From contig NZ_BONQ01000017.1 of the NCBI RefSeq assembly GCF_016862795.1, positions 1 to 64,000 on the forward strand: a DNA stretch of 64,000 bases, in the 5' to 3' direction. A program made the position numbers and the translations under genes. The notes under the pieces are model-generated. The model saw only the letters and a program-made list of their open reading frames with translations. It had not been told where the DNA came from and did not search any database. This document shows positions 7,308 to 15,008 of the stretch, piece after piece. Each line of letters starts with the position of its first letter. Positions within the stretch are counted from its first letter, which is position 1. The DNA is from Dactylosporangium siamense. Lineage in GTDB: Bacteria; Actinomycetota; Actinomycetes; Mycobacteriales; Micromonosporaceae.

Positions 7308-9170
7308 ATGGGCAGCGGTCCAGCTATGGTCTCACCCGTGAAAACCGGCGGAAAGAACGCGCTTGCCGTCGTGAGCTATGTGGTCTTCTCCGTCGTGCTG
7401 TTCCACCACCTGTGGGCGGCGCCGCAGACCCGGATGCTCGCGGACAACTACCAGGACCAGGTGTTCTTCGAGTGGGTGCTGACGCACGCCGCGCGATTCT
7501 TCACCCATGGTGACTCCCCGATCTTCACCGACCAGCTCAACGCCCCGCTGGGCGTGAACCTGATGGCCAACACATCCATCCTCGGGCTCGCCCTGCCGCT
7601 CGCCCCGATCACGCTGCTGTTCGGCGCGCCGGTGACGTTCGCGCTGATCAGCACGATCGCGCCGGCGGCGACCTCGATCGCGTGGTTCTTCATGCTGCTG
7701 GGGTGTGGGGTGGTGCGGTCCCGGACGGCAGCGTACCTGGGCGCGCTGTTCTGCGGGTTCGGTCCCGCGATGGTGTCGCAGACGACCGGGCACCCGAACA
7801 TCGCCGGACAGTTCATGATCCCGCTGATCCTGTGGGCGGTGTTCCGGATGGGCACCCCCGGCAACCCGGTCCGCAAGGGTCTCGTGCTGGCCGGGCTGGT
7901 GCTGTACCAGTGCTTCATCAACGAGGAGGTCCTGTTCCTCGCGGCGTTCGCGTTGCTGGTGTTCCTGCTGGTGTTCCTGCGGCCGAGCGCGATGCTGCCG
8001 GCCGCCCGCGCCGCGCTGCCGGCCCTCGGCGTCACCGCCCTGGTCGCCGGCACCGTCATGGCCTACCCGCTGTGGCACCAGTTCGCCGGCCCGCAGGCCT
8101 ACCACGGGCTGCCCGACTTCGTGCACGGCTTCAGCGCCGACTTCGCCGGGTTCTACAACTTCAGCCGCCGCTCGATCCTGGGCGACGTGACCCTCATCGA
8201 CAAGCTCGGCGGGCCCACGGAGGAGAACACGTTCTTCGGCTGGCCCCTGCTGCTGCTCCTGCCGGCCGCCGCGGCCGCGCTGTGGCGGGAGCGGGTCGCG
8301 CGGGCGCTGTTCGTCACCGCCGTCGTGTTCGCGCTGCTGTCGCTCGGCCCGGTCGTGCGCTACAAGGGCGAGGAGACCACCTGGCACGGCCCCTGGCGGT
8401 TCCTGGTCGACCTGCCGCTGTTCGACTCCGTGGTGCCGACCCGGGTCGCGCTCGTCGTCACACCGCTCGTCGGGGCGCTCCTGGCGATCCTGGTCGACCG
8501 GTTCATCGTCGTGCCGCCGGTCACCCGCGCCGAGCCGGCCCTGGCCGTCGCGGCCCCCGCCCCGGCCGGGCCGCCGGCCGAGGGGTCGTTCGCCTCAGAG
8601 CCCCCCGCCGCCCGGGTGGACACCGACCCCGACGAGGAGCCGCTGCCGGTCGCGGGCCGCTGGTTGTGGGCAGCAGCGCTGGCGATGGCGTTGCTGCCGT
8701 TGGTGCCGACGCCGCAGCCGACGAACGACCGCTCGCCCGCGCCGGTCTTCTTCAGCAGCGGGGTGTGGCGGCAGCACGTGCCGGACCAGGCGACCGTGGT
8801 GGTCATCCCCGGCGGCTGGTGGGAGGGGCTCGACGCGATGCGCTGGTCGGTCAGCTCCGACATCGACTTCAAGATCGCCGGTGGCTACTTCCTCGCGCCG
8901 GACCCGAACGACCCGGAGCGCAAGGCGATGTTCGGCCCGACCTACCCGCAGACCTGGTCCCTGCTCGGCCAGGTCGGCAACGACGGCGTCGTGCCGCAGC
9001 TCGGCCCGGAGTACGTGGCCCAGGCCAAGGCCGACCTGGCGTACTGGAAGGCGGACCGGATCATCCTCGCCGACGGGCACGGCAACAGCGACGCCATCCG
9101 GCAGACCGCCGACCTGCTGTTCGGCCCCGGCGAGCACATCATGGACGTCTGGATCTGGAAGGTGTCGTGA
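7308..9170 (+). CDS. Polytopic membrane protein, GT-C-like glycosyltransferase candidate
   Basis: 620 aa from ATG 7308; ATG 7326 and GTG 7338 are also possible because no start has a clear ribosome-binding site. A first helix (ALAVVSYVVFSVVLFHHLWA) is followed by an outside loop with DNYQDQVFFEWVL and then about ten more hydrophobic segments. An acidic/Pro-rich insert (about residues 410-440) precedes a last helix and a C-terminal outside domain of about 150 residues. Topology and the acidic residue in the first outside loop fit the GT-C fold, which uses polyprenyl-phosphate sugars. I cannot name the donor or acceptor. It may work with the divergent methyltransferase. Confidence 0.7.
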   Translation: MGSGPAMVSPVKTGGKNALAVVSYVVFSVVLFHHLWAAPQTRMLADNYQDQVFFEWVLTHAARFFTHGDSPIFTDQLNAPLGVNLMANTSILGLALPLAPITLLFGAPVTFALISTIAPAATSIAWFFMLLGCGVVRSRTAAYLGALFCGFGPAMVSQTTGHPNIAGQFMIPLILWAVFRMGTPGNPVRKGLVLAGLVLYQCFINEEVLFLAAFALLVFLLVFLRPSAMLPAARAALPALGVTALVAGTVMAYPLWHQFAGPQAYHGLPDFVHGFSADFAGFYNFSRRSILGDVTLIDKLGGPTEENTFFGWPLLLLLPAAAAALWRERVARALFVTAVVFALLSLGPVVRYKGEETTWHGPWRFLVDLPLFDSVVPTRVALVVTPLVGALLAILVDRFIVVPPVTRAEPALAVAAPAPAGPPAEGSFASEPPAARVDTDPDEEPLPVAGRWLWAAALAMALLPLVPTPQPTNDRSPAPVFFSSGVWRQHVPDQATVVVIPGGWWEGLDAMRWSVSSDIDFKIAGGYFLAPDPNDPERKAMFGPTYPQTWSLLGQVGNDGVVPQLGPEYVAQAKADLAYWKADRIILADGHGNSDAIRQTADLLFGPGEHIMDVWIWKVS

Positions 9171-9183
9171 CGGCGTCGTGATC

Positions 9184-9213
9184 GTTGACCTTGGAAGATC
9201 TTCCAAGGTCAAC
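9184..9213. terminator. Perfect 30-bp palindrome between convergent genes
   Basis: GTTGACCTTGGAAGA (9184-9198) is followed directly by its exact reverse complement (9199-9213). It sits 13 bases after the membrane-protein stop and contains the stop codon (complement of 9209-9211) of the convergent condensation-domain gene, so it can end transcription from both sides. It shares TTGACCTTGGA with the sdaA terminator at 5489-5499. Confidence 0.8.
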
Positions 9214-10537
9214 TCGCGGCCCGCACGATCAGGTCCTCGATCGTGTACAGGAACGTGGACATGTCCGATCTGGGCAGGATGGCGCTGTCGGCGGTCATCG
9301 CGAGCTCGAGGGCGCCCGGCGCGTCCTGGGCGTCGAGGGCGAACGACACGCCCCGGCGCGGCTCGTGCTCCACCGGCCAGGTCAGGGTCGTGCGGGCGAG
9401 AGCCTCCCGCAGCGGCGCCGGGGCCGGCGCGGCGAAGTTCAGCGCCGGCATCAGGCCCCGCTGGTCGTTGACGAAGCAGGAGTGGTCGCAGGCGCCGTCG
9501 AGGGCCGCGACGTCCCGGTCGAGGGCCAGCTTGTCGTAGTACGCGTGCCGCTGCGCGGACAGGGCGGCGCCGAACGTCCGGCGGACCAGGTCCGGGAAGT
9601 CCCCGCCGCCGGTGCCGGTGAGGTGGAACAGCCCCTCCTGGGCGATCGTGGTCACGCCGCCGGCCATGCCGGGCAGGAACCGGTTGTTGACCACGACCTG
9701 GAAGACGGCCTCGCCGACGCCGGTGAGCCGGGCGGCGGACGCGGCCGCCGCGGCGAGGACGACCGCGGCCGGGCTGACGGACAGGGTCGCCGCGACCCGG
9801 TCCAGGGCCAGCCCCAGCGCGGGGGAGTTGAGCACCGCGTTGGGGAAGGTGGCCGCCGGCGGGCGGGCCGGGAACTGCCGCGCCGGGCCCCGGCCCAGTT
9901 TGTCCAGCCAGGAGCGGCGGGCGGCGGCGTCACGGCGGCGGCCCCGGTCCGAGACCTGGAACGCGGCCTCCTCCAGGGGCTGCAGCAGGTCCCGCGCCGG
10001 CAGCGGGCCGTGCAGCAGCGCCGCGAAGTCGGCGAGGAGGTTGCGCAGGCCCCAGCCGTCGGAGGCGGTGTGGGACAGGAAGAACACGACGTAGCGGGCG
10101 CCGGCGCCGACCCGCACGACACCGACCCGCAGCGGCCACTCCCGCTCGGCGTCGAACGGGACCGCGAGGAGCTCGTCGCGCAGCGCGTACGCGGTCGCCT
10201 CGACCGTGTCCGGGTCGGCCGCGCGGGTCAGCACCGGGATGCCGCCGGCGGCGTGCACGACCTGGTCGAGGCGGCCGTCGTCGGCGGTGCGCAGCCGGGT
10301 CCGCAGCGACTCGTGCAGCAGCACCAGGTCGCGGACGGCGCCCTCGACCCGATCCATCGGCACCGCCGCCGGCAGCGGCAGCCCGCCGGAGACGTTGTAG
10401 CGGGCGGCATCCGTGCCGAGGGAGCGAACGACGTCCCAGATCGCCTGCTGTCCCCAGGTCGCCGGGCCTGCCCCCGCCCTGCCACCGCTGAACGCCAGCT
10501 CCGAGCGCTGGTCCGTCTGTGCGTGCGCCACCGTCAT
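9209..10537 (-). CDS. Stand-alone NRPS-type condensation-domain protein
   Basis: 442 aa from ATG 10537, with GGGGGAGC ahead of the start; an upstream in-frame extension lacks such a site. The N-terminal FSGGRAGAGPATWGQQAIWD and LLHESLRTRLR resemble condensation (C) domain motifs C1 and C2. The active-site HHxxxDG appears as SHTASDG (S155, H156, D160, G161): the first His is replaced but the catalytic second His remains. VVNNRFLPGMAGGVTTIAQEG and SCFVNDQRG match later parts of the fold. Length (about 440) is one C domain with no adenylation or carrier domain. No NRPS genes are near, so it may act in trans or be an acyltransferase. Confidence 0.8.
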   Translation of the reverse strand: MTVAHAQTDQRSELAFSGGRAGAGPATWGQQAIWDVVRSLGTDAARYNVSGGLPLPAAVPMDRVEGAVRDLVLLHESLRTRLRTADDGRLDQVVHAAGGIPVLTRAADPDTVEATAYALRDELLAVPFDAEREWPLRVGVVRVGAGARYVVFFLSHTASDGWGLRNLLADFAALLHGPLPARDLLQPLEEAAFQVSDRGRRRDAAARRSWLDKLGRGPARQFPARPPAATFPNAVLNSPALGLALDRVAATLSVSPAAVVLAAAAASAARLTGVGEAVFQVVVNNRFLPGMAGGVTTIAQEGLFHLTGTGGGDFPDLVRRTFGAALSAQRHAYYDKLALDRDVAALDGACDHSCFVNDQRGLMPALNFAAPAPAPLREALARTTLTWPVEHEPRRGVSFALDAQDAPGALELAMTADSAILPRSDMSTFLYTIEDLIVRAAS

Positions 10538-10651
10538 GCCCGCTCCCCCTGTTCGCCGACCACCCGGGGCCGAGTCTCGTGCACCGCCGCACGGATGTCG
10601 ACGGCGCGGCGAACCTGTATATGCAGTGCTCCTGACCGTCGCGGGCACCGC

Positions 10652-11707
10652 TCACAGGCAGTACGTCCGGACCCGCACGACCGGCAGCCCGAGCGTCTCC
10701 GCGTCCTGTCGTGAGCCGAAGTAGACGACGGAGTAGCTCCTGCCCTCCGGCACGCCCAGCGCCGCCGCGGCGCCCACGTCGCACGCCAGGGGCACCACCG
10801 CCGCCCGGTAGCCCCGCGTGGCCAGCTCGCCCGCCTTCTCGTCCGCCGGTGGCTCGTGGGTCCCGGTCTCGTGCACGCCCACGACGGCGGCCCACGCCTC
10901 GCCCCCGTTCACCGCCGGCGTCACCGGCACGGCGCCCTGCGGTGGGCAGCCCGACCCGAAGACGCACAGGCGGGGGATCAGCGCCGTCGAGCGGTCGATC
11001 GTCTCCGGGGTGCGCGGGATGCCGTCGAACACGGCGACCGCCGAGCCGACCCGGACCACCAGGAACCGGAACGGCTCCCCGGCGTGCTCGCCGGCACCGT
11101 CGCGGGGCAGCGCGATCGTGATCGACAACGCCTCGCCGCCGAGGGCCGGGGTGCTCACCGGCTTGAGCACGCTCGCGCCCTCGAAGCCGCTGCACTGTTG
11201 CAACTTCGGCTTCAGGTCCCGCATGACCGCCTTGGCGGCGTCCTCGTCGCGGTACACGTACAGGGCCTGGGTCAGCTGCCGGCGCTGCGCCTGCTCGCCG
11301 TCGAACTCGGACATGACCCGGCGGGCGACGGGCTGGCCGAGGCAGCCGGCCTGGTAGTCGTGGTCGTCGATGACCTCGTCGGCGCTGCTCTCGCCGGCGA
11401 GGAAGCCGGGCGGGATCTTCACCGGCCGGGTGCCGGTCGGCGGCTTCTCCGGGGACGCTGACGGCGGCTTTCCGGTCGTCGCGGTCGCGGCGGGCGGGTT
11501 CGGGACCGCGTCCCGGCCGGGGTCGCGGGAGACCGCCCAGCCGCCGGTGATGACCGCGAGGGCGGTCAGCCCGGCGAGGGCCACGTGCCCCGTGCGGCGG
11601 CGCCGGCCCCTCGCCTCGATCCGTTCGGTGGGCGGCGCGACCGCGGCCCTGTCCACCCGGTCCTGCAGGGCGCGGAACGCCCGGTCGACGGCGTCCTGGT
11701 CGGTCAT
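10652..11707 (-). CDS. Membrane-anchored partner of a SigE-family sigma factor
   Basis: 351 aa from ATG 11707, which overlaps the sigma-factor stop by four bases (ATGA), a sign of coupled translation. Residues 1-38 are cytoplasmic and Arg-rich (RIEARGRRRR), residues 39-60 form one membrane helix (TGHVALAGLTALAVITGGWAV), a Pro-rich linker follows, and the rest is outside with four cysteines. The cytoplasmic stretch is short and lacks a clear zinc anti-sigma motif, so it could be an anti-sigma-like or sensor protein. The outside part has no family I recognise. Co-transcription with the sigma factor suggests it senses an envelope signal. Confidence 0.75.
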   Translation of the reverse strand: MTDQDAVDRAFRALQDRVDRAAVAPPTERIEARGRRRRTGHVALAGLTALAVITGGWAVSRDPGRDAVPNPPAATATTGKPPSASPEKPPTGTRPVKIPPGFLAGESSADEVIDDHDYQAGCLGQPVARRVMSEFDGEQAQRRQLTQALYVYRDEDAAKAVMRDLKPKLQQCSGFEGASVLKPVSTPALGGEALSITIALPRDGAGEHAGEPFRFLVVRVGSAVAVFDGIPRTPETIDRSTALIPRLCVFGSGCPPQGAVPVTPAVNGGEAWAAVVGVHETGTHEPPADEKAGELATRGYRAAVVPLACDVGAAAALGVPEGRSYSVVYFGSRQDAETLGLPVVRVRTYCL

Positions 11708-12189
11708 GACGTCACCTCCGTGGTCAGCATCGGGGCGAGGGCCTGCCGGCCGCGGGCGAGCCGGGCCTTCACGGTGTTGTCCGGCGCGCCCTCCATCCTG
11801 GCGATCTCGGCGACCGTGAAGCCGCCGAGGTGGAACAGCACGAGGGCCCGGCGCTGCGGCTCCGGCAGCCGGCGCAGCGCCGCGACGAGGTCCAGGGTGG
11901 TCGCGTCGGGCTCGGGGGTGTCCGGCGGCGGGCCGTGCCGGGTCAGGCCGGCCAGGGCCGTGCGGGCCCGGCGCCACCTGCTGATGACGAGGTTGTGCCC
12001 GACGCGGCTCACCCACGCCCTCGGGTCGTCGTAGGTGCTGATCCGCCGCCAGCGTGACCACGCCCGGACATAGACCTCCTGCGCCACGTCCTGCGCTTCG
12101 CCGAGGTCGGCCGTGTACGCGACGAGCTGCGCCACCAGGCCCCGGTAGGTGTCGCGGTAGAACTCCGCGAAGGTGTCGGCGTCTGCCAT
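11704..12189 (-). CDS. RNA polymerase sigma-70 factor, SigE family
   Basis: 161 aa from ATG 12189. Region 2: FAEFYRDTYRGLVAQLVAYTADLGEAQDVAQEVYVRAW followed by DPRAWVSRVGHNLVISRWRRAR. Region 4: LRRLPEPQRRALVLFHLGGFTVAEIARMEGAPDNTVKARLARGRQAL. Length and layout match the actinobacterial SigE family of small ECF factors. It directs RNA polymerase to a small regulon, probably under control of the protein encoded by the overlapping downstream gene. The promoter region is shared with the divergent VWA gene. Confidence 0.92.
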   Translation of the reverse strand: MADADTFAEFYRDTYRGLVAQLVAYTADLGEAQDVAQEVYVRAWSRWRRISTYDDPRAWVSRVGHNLVISRWRRARTALAGLTRHGPPPDTPEPDATTLDLVAALRRLPEPQRRALVLFHLGGFTVAEIARMEGAPDNTVKARLARGRQALAPMLTTEVTS

Positions 12190-12228
12190 GACGAGGTACA
12201 CGCCCCTGCCGGGTCTGCGGTTGCATGC

Positions 12229-12257
12229 GGAAAAGCATTCGCTCCACCGAATTTTCC
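12229..12257. promoter_or_regulatory. Dyad between the divergent sigma-factor and VWA genes
   Basis: GGAAAA (12229-12234) and TTCG (12238-12241) are mirrored by CGAA (12248-12251) and TTTTCC (12252-12257) around CTCCAC, with three extra bases (GCA) on the left arm. It is centred in the 106-bp region between the divergent starts at 12189 and 12296. This could be an operator acting on both promoters. The function is inferred. Confidence 0.4.
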
Positions 12258-12295
12258 GGTGCGACCCTGGCGGCGACCACACAGGGGGGATTTCC

Positions 12296-13648
12296 ATGAC
12301 CGTGCAGTTCGTGCGCCACCTCCAACGGCACGACACGGCCCTGCGGGTGCCGCGGGCCGGTGCCGTGGTGTGGGACGACGAGGCCGTGCACGCCGAGGCG
12401 TACGCGGCCGATCCGCAGCGGTTCGCGCTGACCGCCCTCACGCCCGGGGTGCTCGCCCCGCAGCGCGCCCGGATGCTGCTGCAGCTGCTGCTCGCGTCCC
12501 GCGCCGGCACGCCGGACACCGTGCGGGACACCCTGGCGCGGGTCACCCGGGTCCTGGCGCTCGGGCTCGCGCCGGCCGACGTGCTGACGGTGCTGCTGGC
12601 GGTGCGCCGGCGCCGGGCCAACCACAAGCACGTCACCCGGACGGTGCTCACGGTCCTGCTGGAGCACCCGCACGCCGCCGAGCTCGTCCGGGCCCGGCGC
12701 GGCATCGCCCAGGACTGCTTCGAGCACGCCCTCGGCCGGGCCACCGCCCGCGGCGTGCTGTCGCGTGGTGCGCTGCCGCGCGGGGCGTTCCTGGGCGACG
12801 CCTGGTCGCGCGGCGTGCCGGCCCTGTACCGGCATCGCGAGGGCACCGCGCTCGTCCCGCTCCCGCCGGCGGCCGGCGACCTCGACCTGACGTCCGCGCG
12901 GCCGGAGACGGTCACCGCCACCAACCGGGGCGACCTCGCCGCCACGCTCGTGCACCTGCGGCGCGGCGGGCCGAGCGACGAGCTGCTGCCCGCCGTCGCG
13001 CGGTACACCGACGAGGTCGTCGCCGGCCTGCCCCGCTACGACGGCACCGTCGCGCTGGTCCTGGACGACTCCGCGTCCATGCGCGGCTACGGCGAGCGTG
13101 CATGGGCGGTCGCCTCGCAGGTCGCCGCGCTGCGGCGGGTCCTGGACCGGGTCTGCGCGCGGCTCGTCGTGGTCCCGGTCGGCGGCGTGAACGGCCGTCC
13201 CGGCGGCGCCACCGACCTGGCGACCGGCGTCCTGGACGCGCTCGCCACCGGGCCGGACGTCGTCGCGGTCGCCTCCGACGGGTACGAGAACGTCCACCCG
13301 GGCGACCTGGCCCGGGTCACCGCGACCCTGCCCCGGGCCGGCGTCCACACGCCGGTCGTGTTCTGCCAGGCCACGTTCGGCCGCGCCGACGACCTGACGC
13401 TGCGCCGGCCCGCGCCGCTGCTGCCGCAGCGGGCGTTCTGGCACAGCGACGACCTGGCGCCACTGGTGCTGTGGCTGCTGTCCCATGTGGACGGTGCCGC
13501 GGCGGACGCGTGGATCGGCGCGGAGCTGCGCCGCCGCCTCGCGCTTGTCGAAAGCTCCCTGGCCGCGTCCGCCGCGGCGGCTGTGCCGGCCGGGTCGGCC
13601 GGGTCGGCTGCCTCGGCTGGGTCGGCTTTGGAAGGAGGATCGCGATGA
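12296..13648 (+). CDS. VWA-domain protein with N-terminal helical region (Ro/TROVE-like layout)
   Basis: 450 aa from ATG 12296 with AGGGGGGA upstream. Residues 1-240 are helical repeats (QRARMLLQLLLASRAG; ANHKHVTRTVLTVLLEHP). Residues 250-420 are a von Willebrand A domain: MIDAS motif DDSAS (257-261), a threonine in GGATDLATG, and VVAVASDGYENV. Helical repeats before a C-terminal VWA domain is the layout of Ro60/Rsr RNA-binding proteins, but I see no sequence motif that proves a TROVE domain. The last 25 residues are low-complexity AGSAGSAASAGSA, coded by a 9-bp tandem repeat. The stop overlaps the start of the ARPP-1-like gene (ATGA), so the two are surely co-expressed. Confidence 0.75.
   Translation: MTVQFVRHLQRHDTALRVPRAGAVVWDDEAVHAEAYAADPQRFALTALTPGVLAPQRARMLLQLLLASRAGTPDTVRDTLARVTRVLALGLAPADVLTVLLAVRRRRANHKHVTRTVLTVLLEHPHAAELVRARRGIAQDCFEHALGRATARGVLSRGALPRGAFLGDAWSRGVPALYRHREGTALVPLPPAAGDLDLTSARPETVTATNRGDLAATLVHLRRGGPSDELLPAVARYTDEVVAGLPRYDGTVALVLDDSASMRGYGERAWAVASQVAALRRVLDRVCARLVVVPVGGVNGRPGGATDLATGVLDALATGPDVVAVASDGYENVHPGDLARVTATLPRAGVHTPVVFCQATFGRADDLTLRRPAPLLPQRAFWHSDDLAPLVLWLLSHVDGAAADAWIGAELRRRLALVESSLAASAAAAVPAGSAGSAASAGSALEGGSR
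13589..13624 (+). repeat. 9-bp tandem repeat at the 3' end of the VWA gene
   Basis: Four units of GCYGGGTCG type run from 13589 to 13624: GCCGGGTCG twice, GCTGCCTCG, GCTGGGTCG. They encode the low-complexity Ala/Gly/Ser tail of the VWA protein. Similar short tandem repeats occur at other gene ends in this window. Confidence 0.85.
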
Positions 13649-14598
13649 ACCTGCCAGTTCCCGCCGGGTTGGACACCACCGGCTACCGCCTCGGGCCGCC
13701 GCAGCGGGCCGGCGCGCTCACCATGGTGCCGGTCTTCGGGCCGGCATACCCGGGTGTCGCGCCGCCCCGCAGTGGGCTCAAGCTCAGCCGGGTCGTCACG
13801 TACGGCCAGGTCGAGCTGACCAACCCCGCCACCACCGGGGTGGCGATCGTGCCGCTGCACGTCGGCTACATCCAGGACTCCGCGCAGAACCACGCCCTGT
13901 GCCGGTCCGGCTTCATCGCCGCGGGCCAGACGCTGCGCTTCGACGACGCGTGCTGCGTCCAGGAGAGCCAGGGCGGCTACCTGGCCGAGCGGGACCAGTG
14001 GTTCTTCGTCCTGCCGGTCGAGCTGCGCCCGGCAGCGCTGCGGCTGCGGGGGACCAGCCAGTACAGCAAGCTCTGGGGCGACATCGCGAGCTTCAACGCC
14101 CGGCACGGGCTGCCGGCCCGCGGTCACCTGGAGCAGGTGCTGACCCGCAAGCGGGCGGTGCTCACGCAGTACCAGAGCCGCCTGGAGCTCCTCGACGGGC
14201 AGCTCGGCGCGCTGTTCTTCGTCGGCGACCGGCTCGCCGGGGTCGAGATCGCGCCGGACCCGGTGTACTTCGCCGAGCTCTGGATGGCACTGGTCTGCTT
14301 CGCCTACGGCCCGGCCGCGTGGTTCGCCGAGACCGGCGCACCCGAGGAGGCGGTCGAGGCCTTCGAGGCGGACTCGCTGGACGGGGTGCGGGCCGCGCTG
14401 CGGCAACGCCGTCGTCGCGTGGCGGACGAGGTGGAGGAGTGGCTGGCCCGCGCCGCGTGGCAGCCGGGCGACCTCGTCGAGGAGGAACGCTACCTCGACC
14501 TGCGACTGTCCACTGTGGTCGCCGAGACGGTCGGCGGCCAGGTCGTCACCGACGGCTCGCGCCTGGTCTACGCGTCGCTGTTCGCGGCGGCCGGCTGA
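13645..14598 (+). CDS. ARPP-1-like domain protein
   Basis: 317 aa from ATG 13645, with GAAGGAGG seven bases upstream, overlapping the VWA stop. The N-terminal half contains GLKLSRVVTYGQVELTNP, VPLHVGYIQDSAQNHALCRSG and DDACCVQESQGGYLAERDQ, which I recall from the ARPP-1 family (named for association with ADP-ribosylglycohydrolase and rhodanese/phosphatase genes). That assignment is from memory and moderate. The C-terminal 100 residues are helical and charged. There is no signal peptide or membrane helix. Tight coupling with a VWA protein suggests one complex. A role in RNA or nucleotide damage response is possible by association only. Confidence 0.6.
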   Translation: MNLPVPAGLDTTGYRLGPPQRAGALTMVPVFGPAYPGVAPPRSGLKLSRVVTYGQVELTNPATTGVAIVPLHVGYIQDSAQNHALCRSGFIAAGQTLRFDDACCVQESQGGYLAERDQWFFVLPVELRPAALRLRGTSQYSKLWGDIASFNARHGLPARGHLEQVLTRKRAVLTQYQSRLELLDGQLGALFFVGDRLAGVEIAPDPVYFAELWMALVCFAYGPAAWFAETGAPEEAVEAFEADSLDGVRAALRQRRRRVADEVEEWLARAAWQPGDLVEEERYLDLRLSTVVAETVGGQVVTDGSRLVYASLFAAAG

Positions 14599-14604
14599 TA
14601 TTCG

Positions 14605-14630
14605 GTTGCCGGTGCGAACCGGAACTGTTT
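14605..14630 (+). terminator. Hairpin after the VWA-ARPP-1 operon
   Basis: CCGGT (14609-14613) and ACCGG (14618-14622) pair around a GCGA tetraloop; GTT (14605-14607) and AAC (14623-14625) extend the stem past one bulged G. TGTTT follows at 14626-14630. It starts seven bases after the stop codon, which fits an intrinsic terminator. Confidence 0.6.
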
Positions 14631-14644
14631 GAATACACGGTATT

Positions 14645-14702
14645 GCGGGACTGCGCCAGGCCCACCGGCAGGCCCCCCGATTCCAGATCGGGGCACAGTC
14701 GC
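14645..14702. ncRNA. Possible small structured RNA (three-way junction)
   Basis: A closing stem (GC at 14645-14646 and GACTG at 14649-14653 against CAGTC at 14696-14700 and GC at 14701-14702) encloses two hairpins: GGCC 14659-14662 with 14671-14674, and a 7-bp stem CCCCGAT (14675-14681) with ATCGGGG (14687-14693). A terminator-like hairpin follows at 14763. It is not a tRNA: no T-loop or anticodon arm can be fitted. Position next to a VWA/Ro-like operon makes a bound RNA conceivable, but GC-rich DNA folds easily, so confidence is low. Confidence 0.25.
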
Positions 14703-14762
14703 TAACTCAAAGCGGCCATTATGTCGACAGGGCGCTGGCCACCCGACCCGCGATCGCAACGG

Positions 14763-14790
14763 AGGCGCCACCCCGGCGGGGGTGGCGCCT
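14763..14790. terminator. Perfect 12-bp hairpin in the 14.6-15.0 kb gap
   Basis: AGGCGCCACCCC (14763-14774) and GGGGTGGCGCCT (14779-14790) pair perfectly around a 4-base loop. A second perfect 9-bp hairpin lies at 14842-14850/14856-14864. The 410-bp stretch 14599-15008 has no convincing protein gene; besides these hairpins and the RNA candidate at 14645-14702 I see nothing in it. Confidence 0.6.
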
Positions 14791-14960
14791 TCAGCGTTCC
14801 CGGCCACCGGCGCCCGGCCCGCCGGAGCTGCACCGCACCCGCACCCACACCGGCTGTGTGGGTGGCCGGTGTGCGACTTCGATCACGGGAGAGGTTCATC
14901 CCGGGCGGGGAATGGGTGCGCCCGTCGGGTGTTGGTGGGGCTGACGGGGCGTGGAACAGC

Positions 14961-14996
14961 GACAACCCGGAGGATCCGGGGATCCTCCGGGTTGTC
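14961..14996. terminator. Perfect 16-bp palindromic hairpin downstream of the DivIVA-like gene
   Basis: GACAACCCGGAGGATC (14961-14976) and its exact reverse complement (14981-14996) flank a CGGG loop. It lies 12 bases beyond the stop of the minus-strand gene at 15009. The sequence CAACC-GGA-GGATC is related to the hairpins at 28670-28717 and 29697-29750. Confidence 0.8.
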
Positions 14997-15008
14997 GGGT
15001 GGTGGGTG

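Noticed and set aside
14600-14720. tRNA gene
   Set aside because: The region is strongly structured, but neither strand gives a T-loop, anticodon arm and acceptor stem in register.
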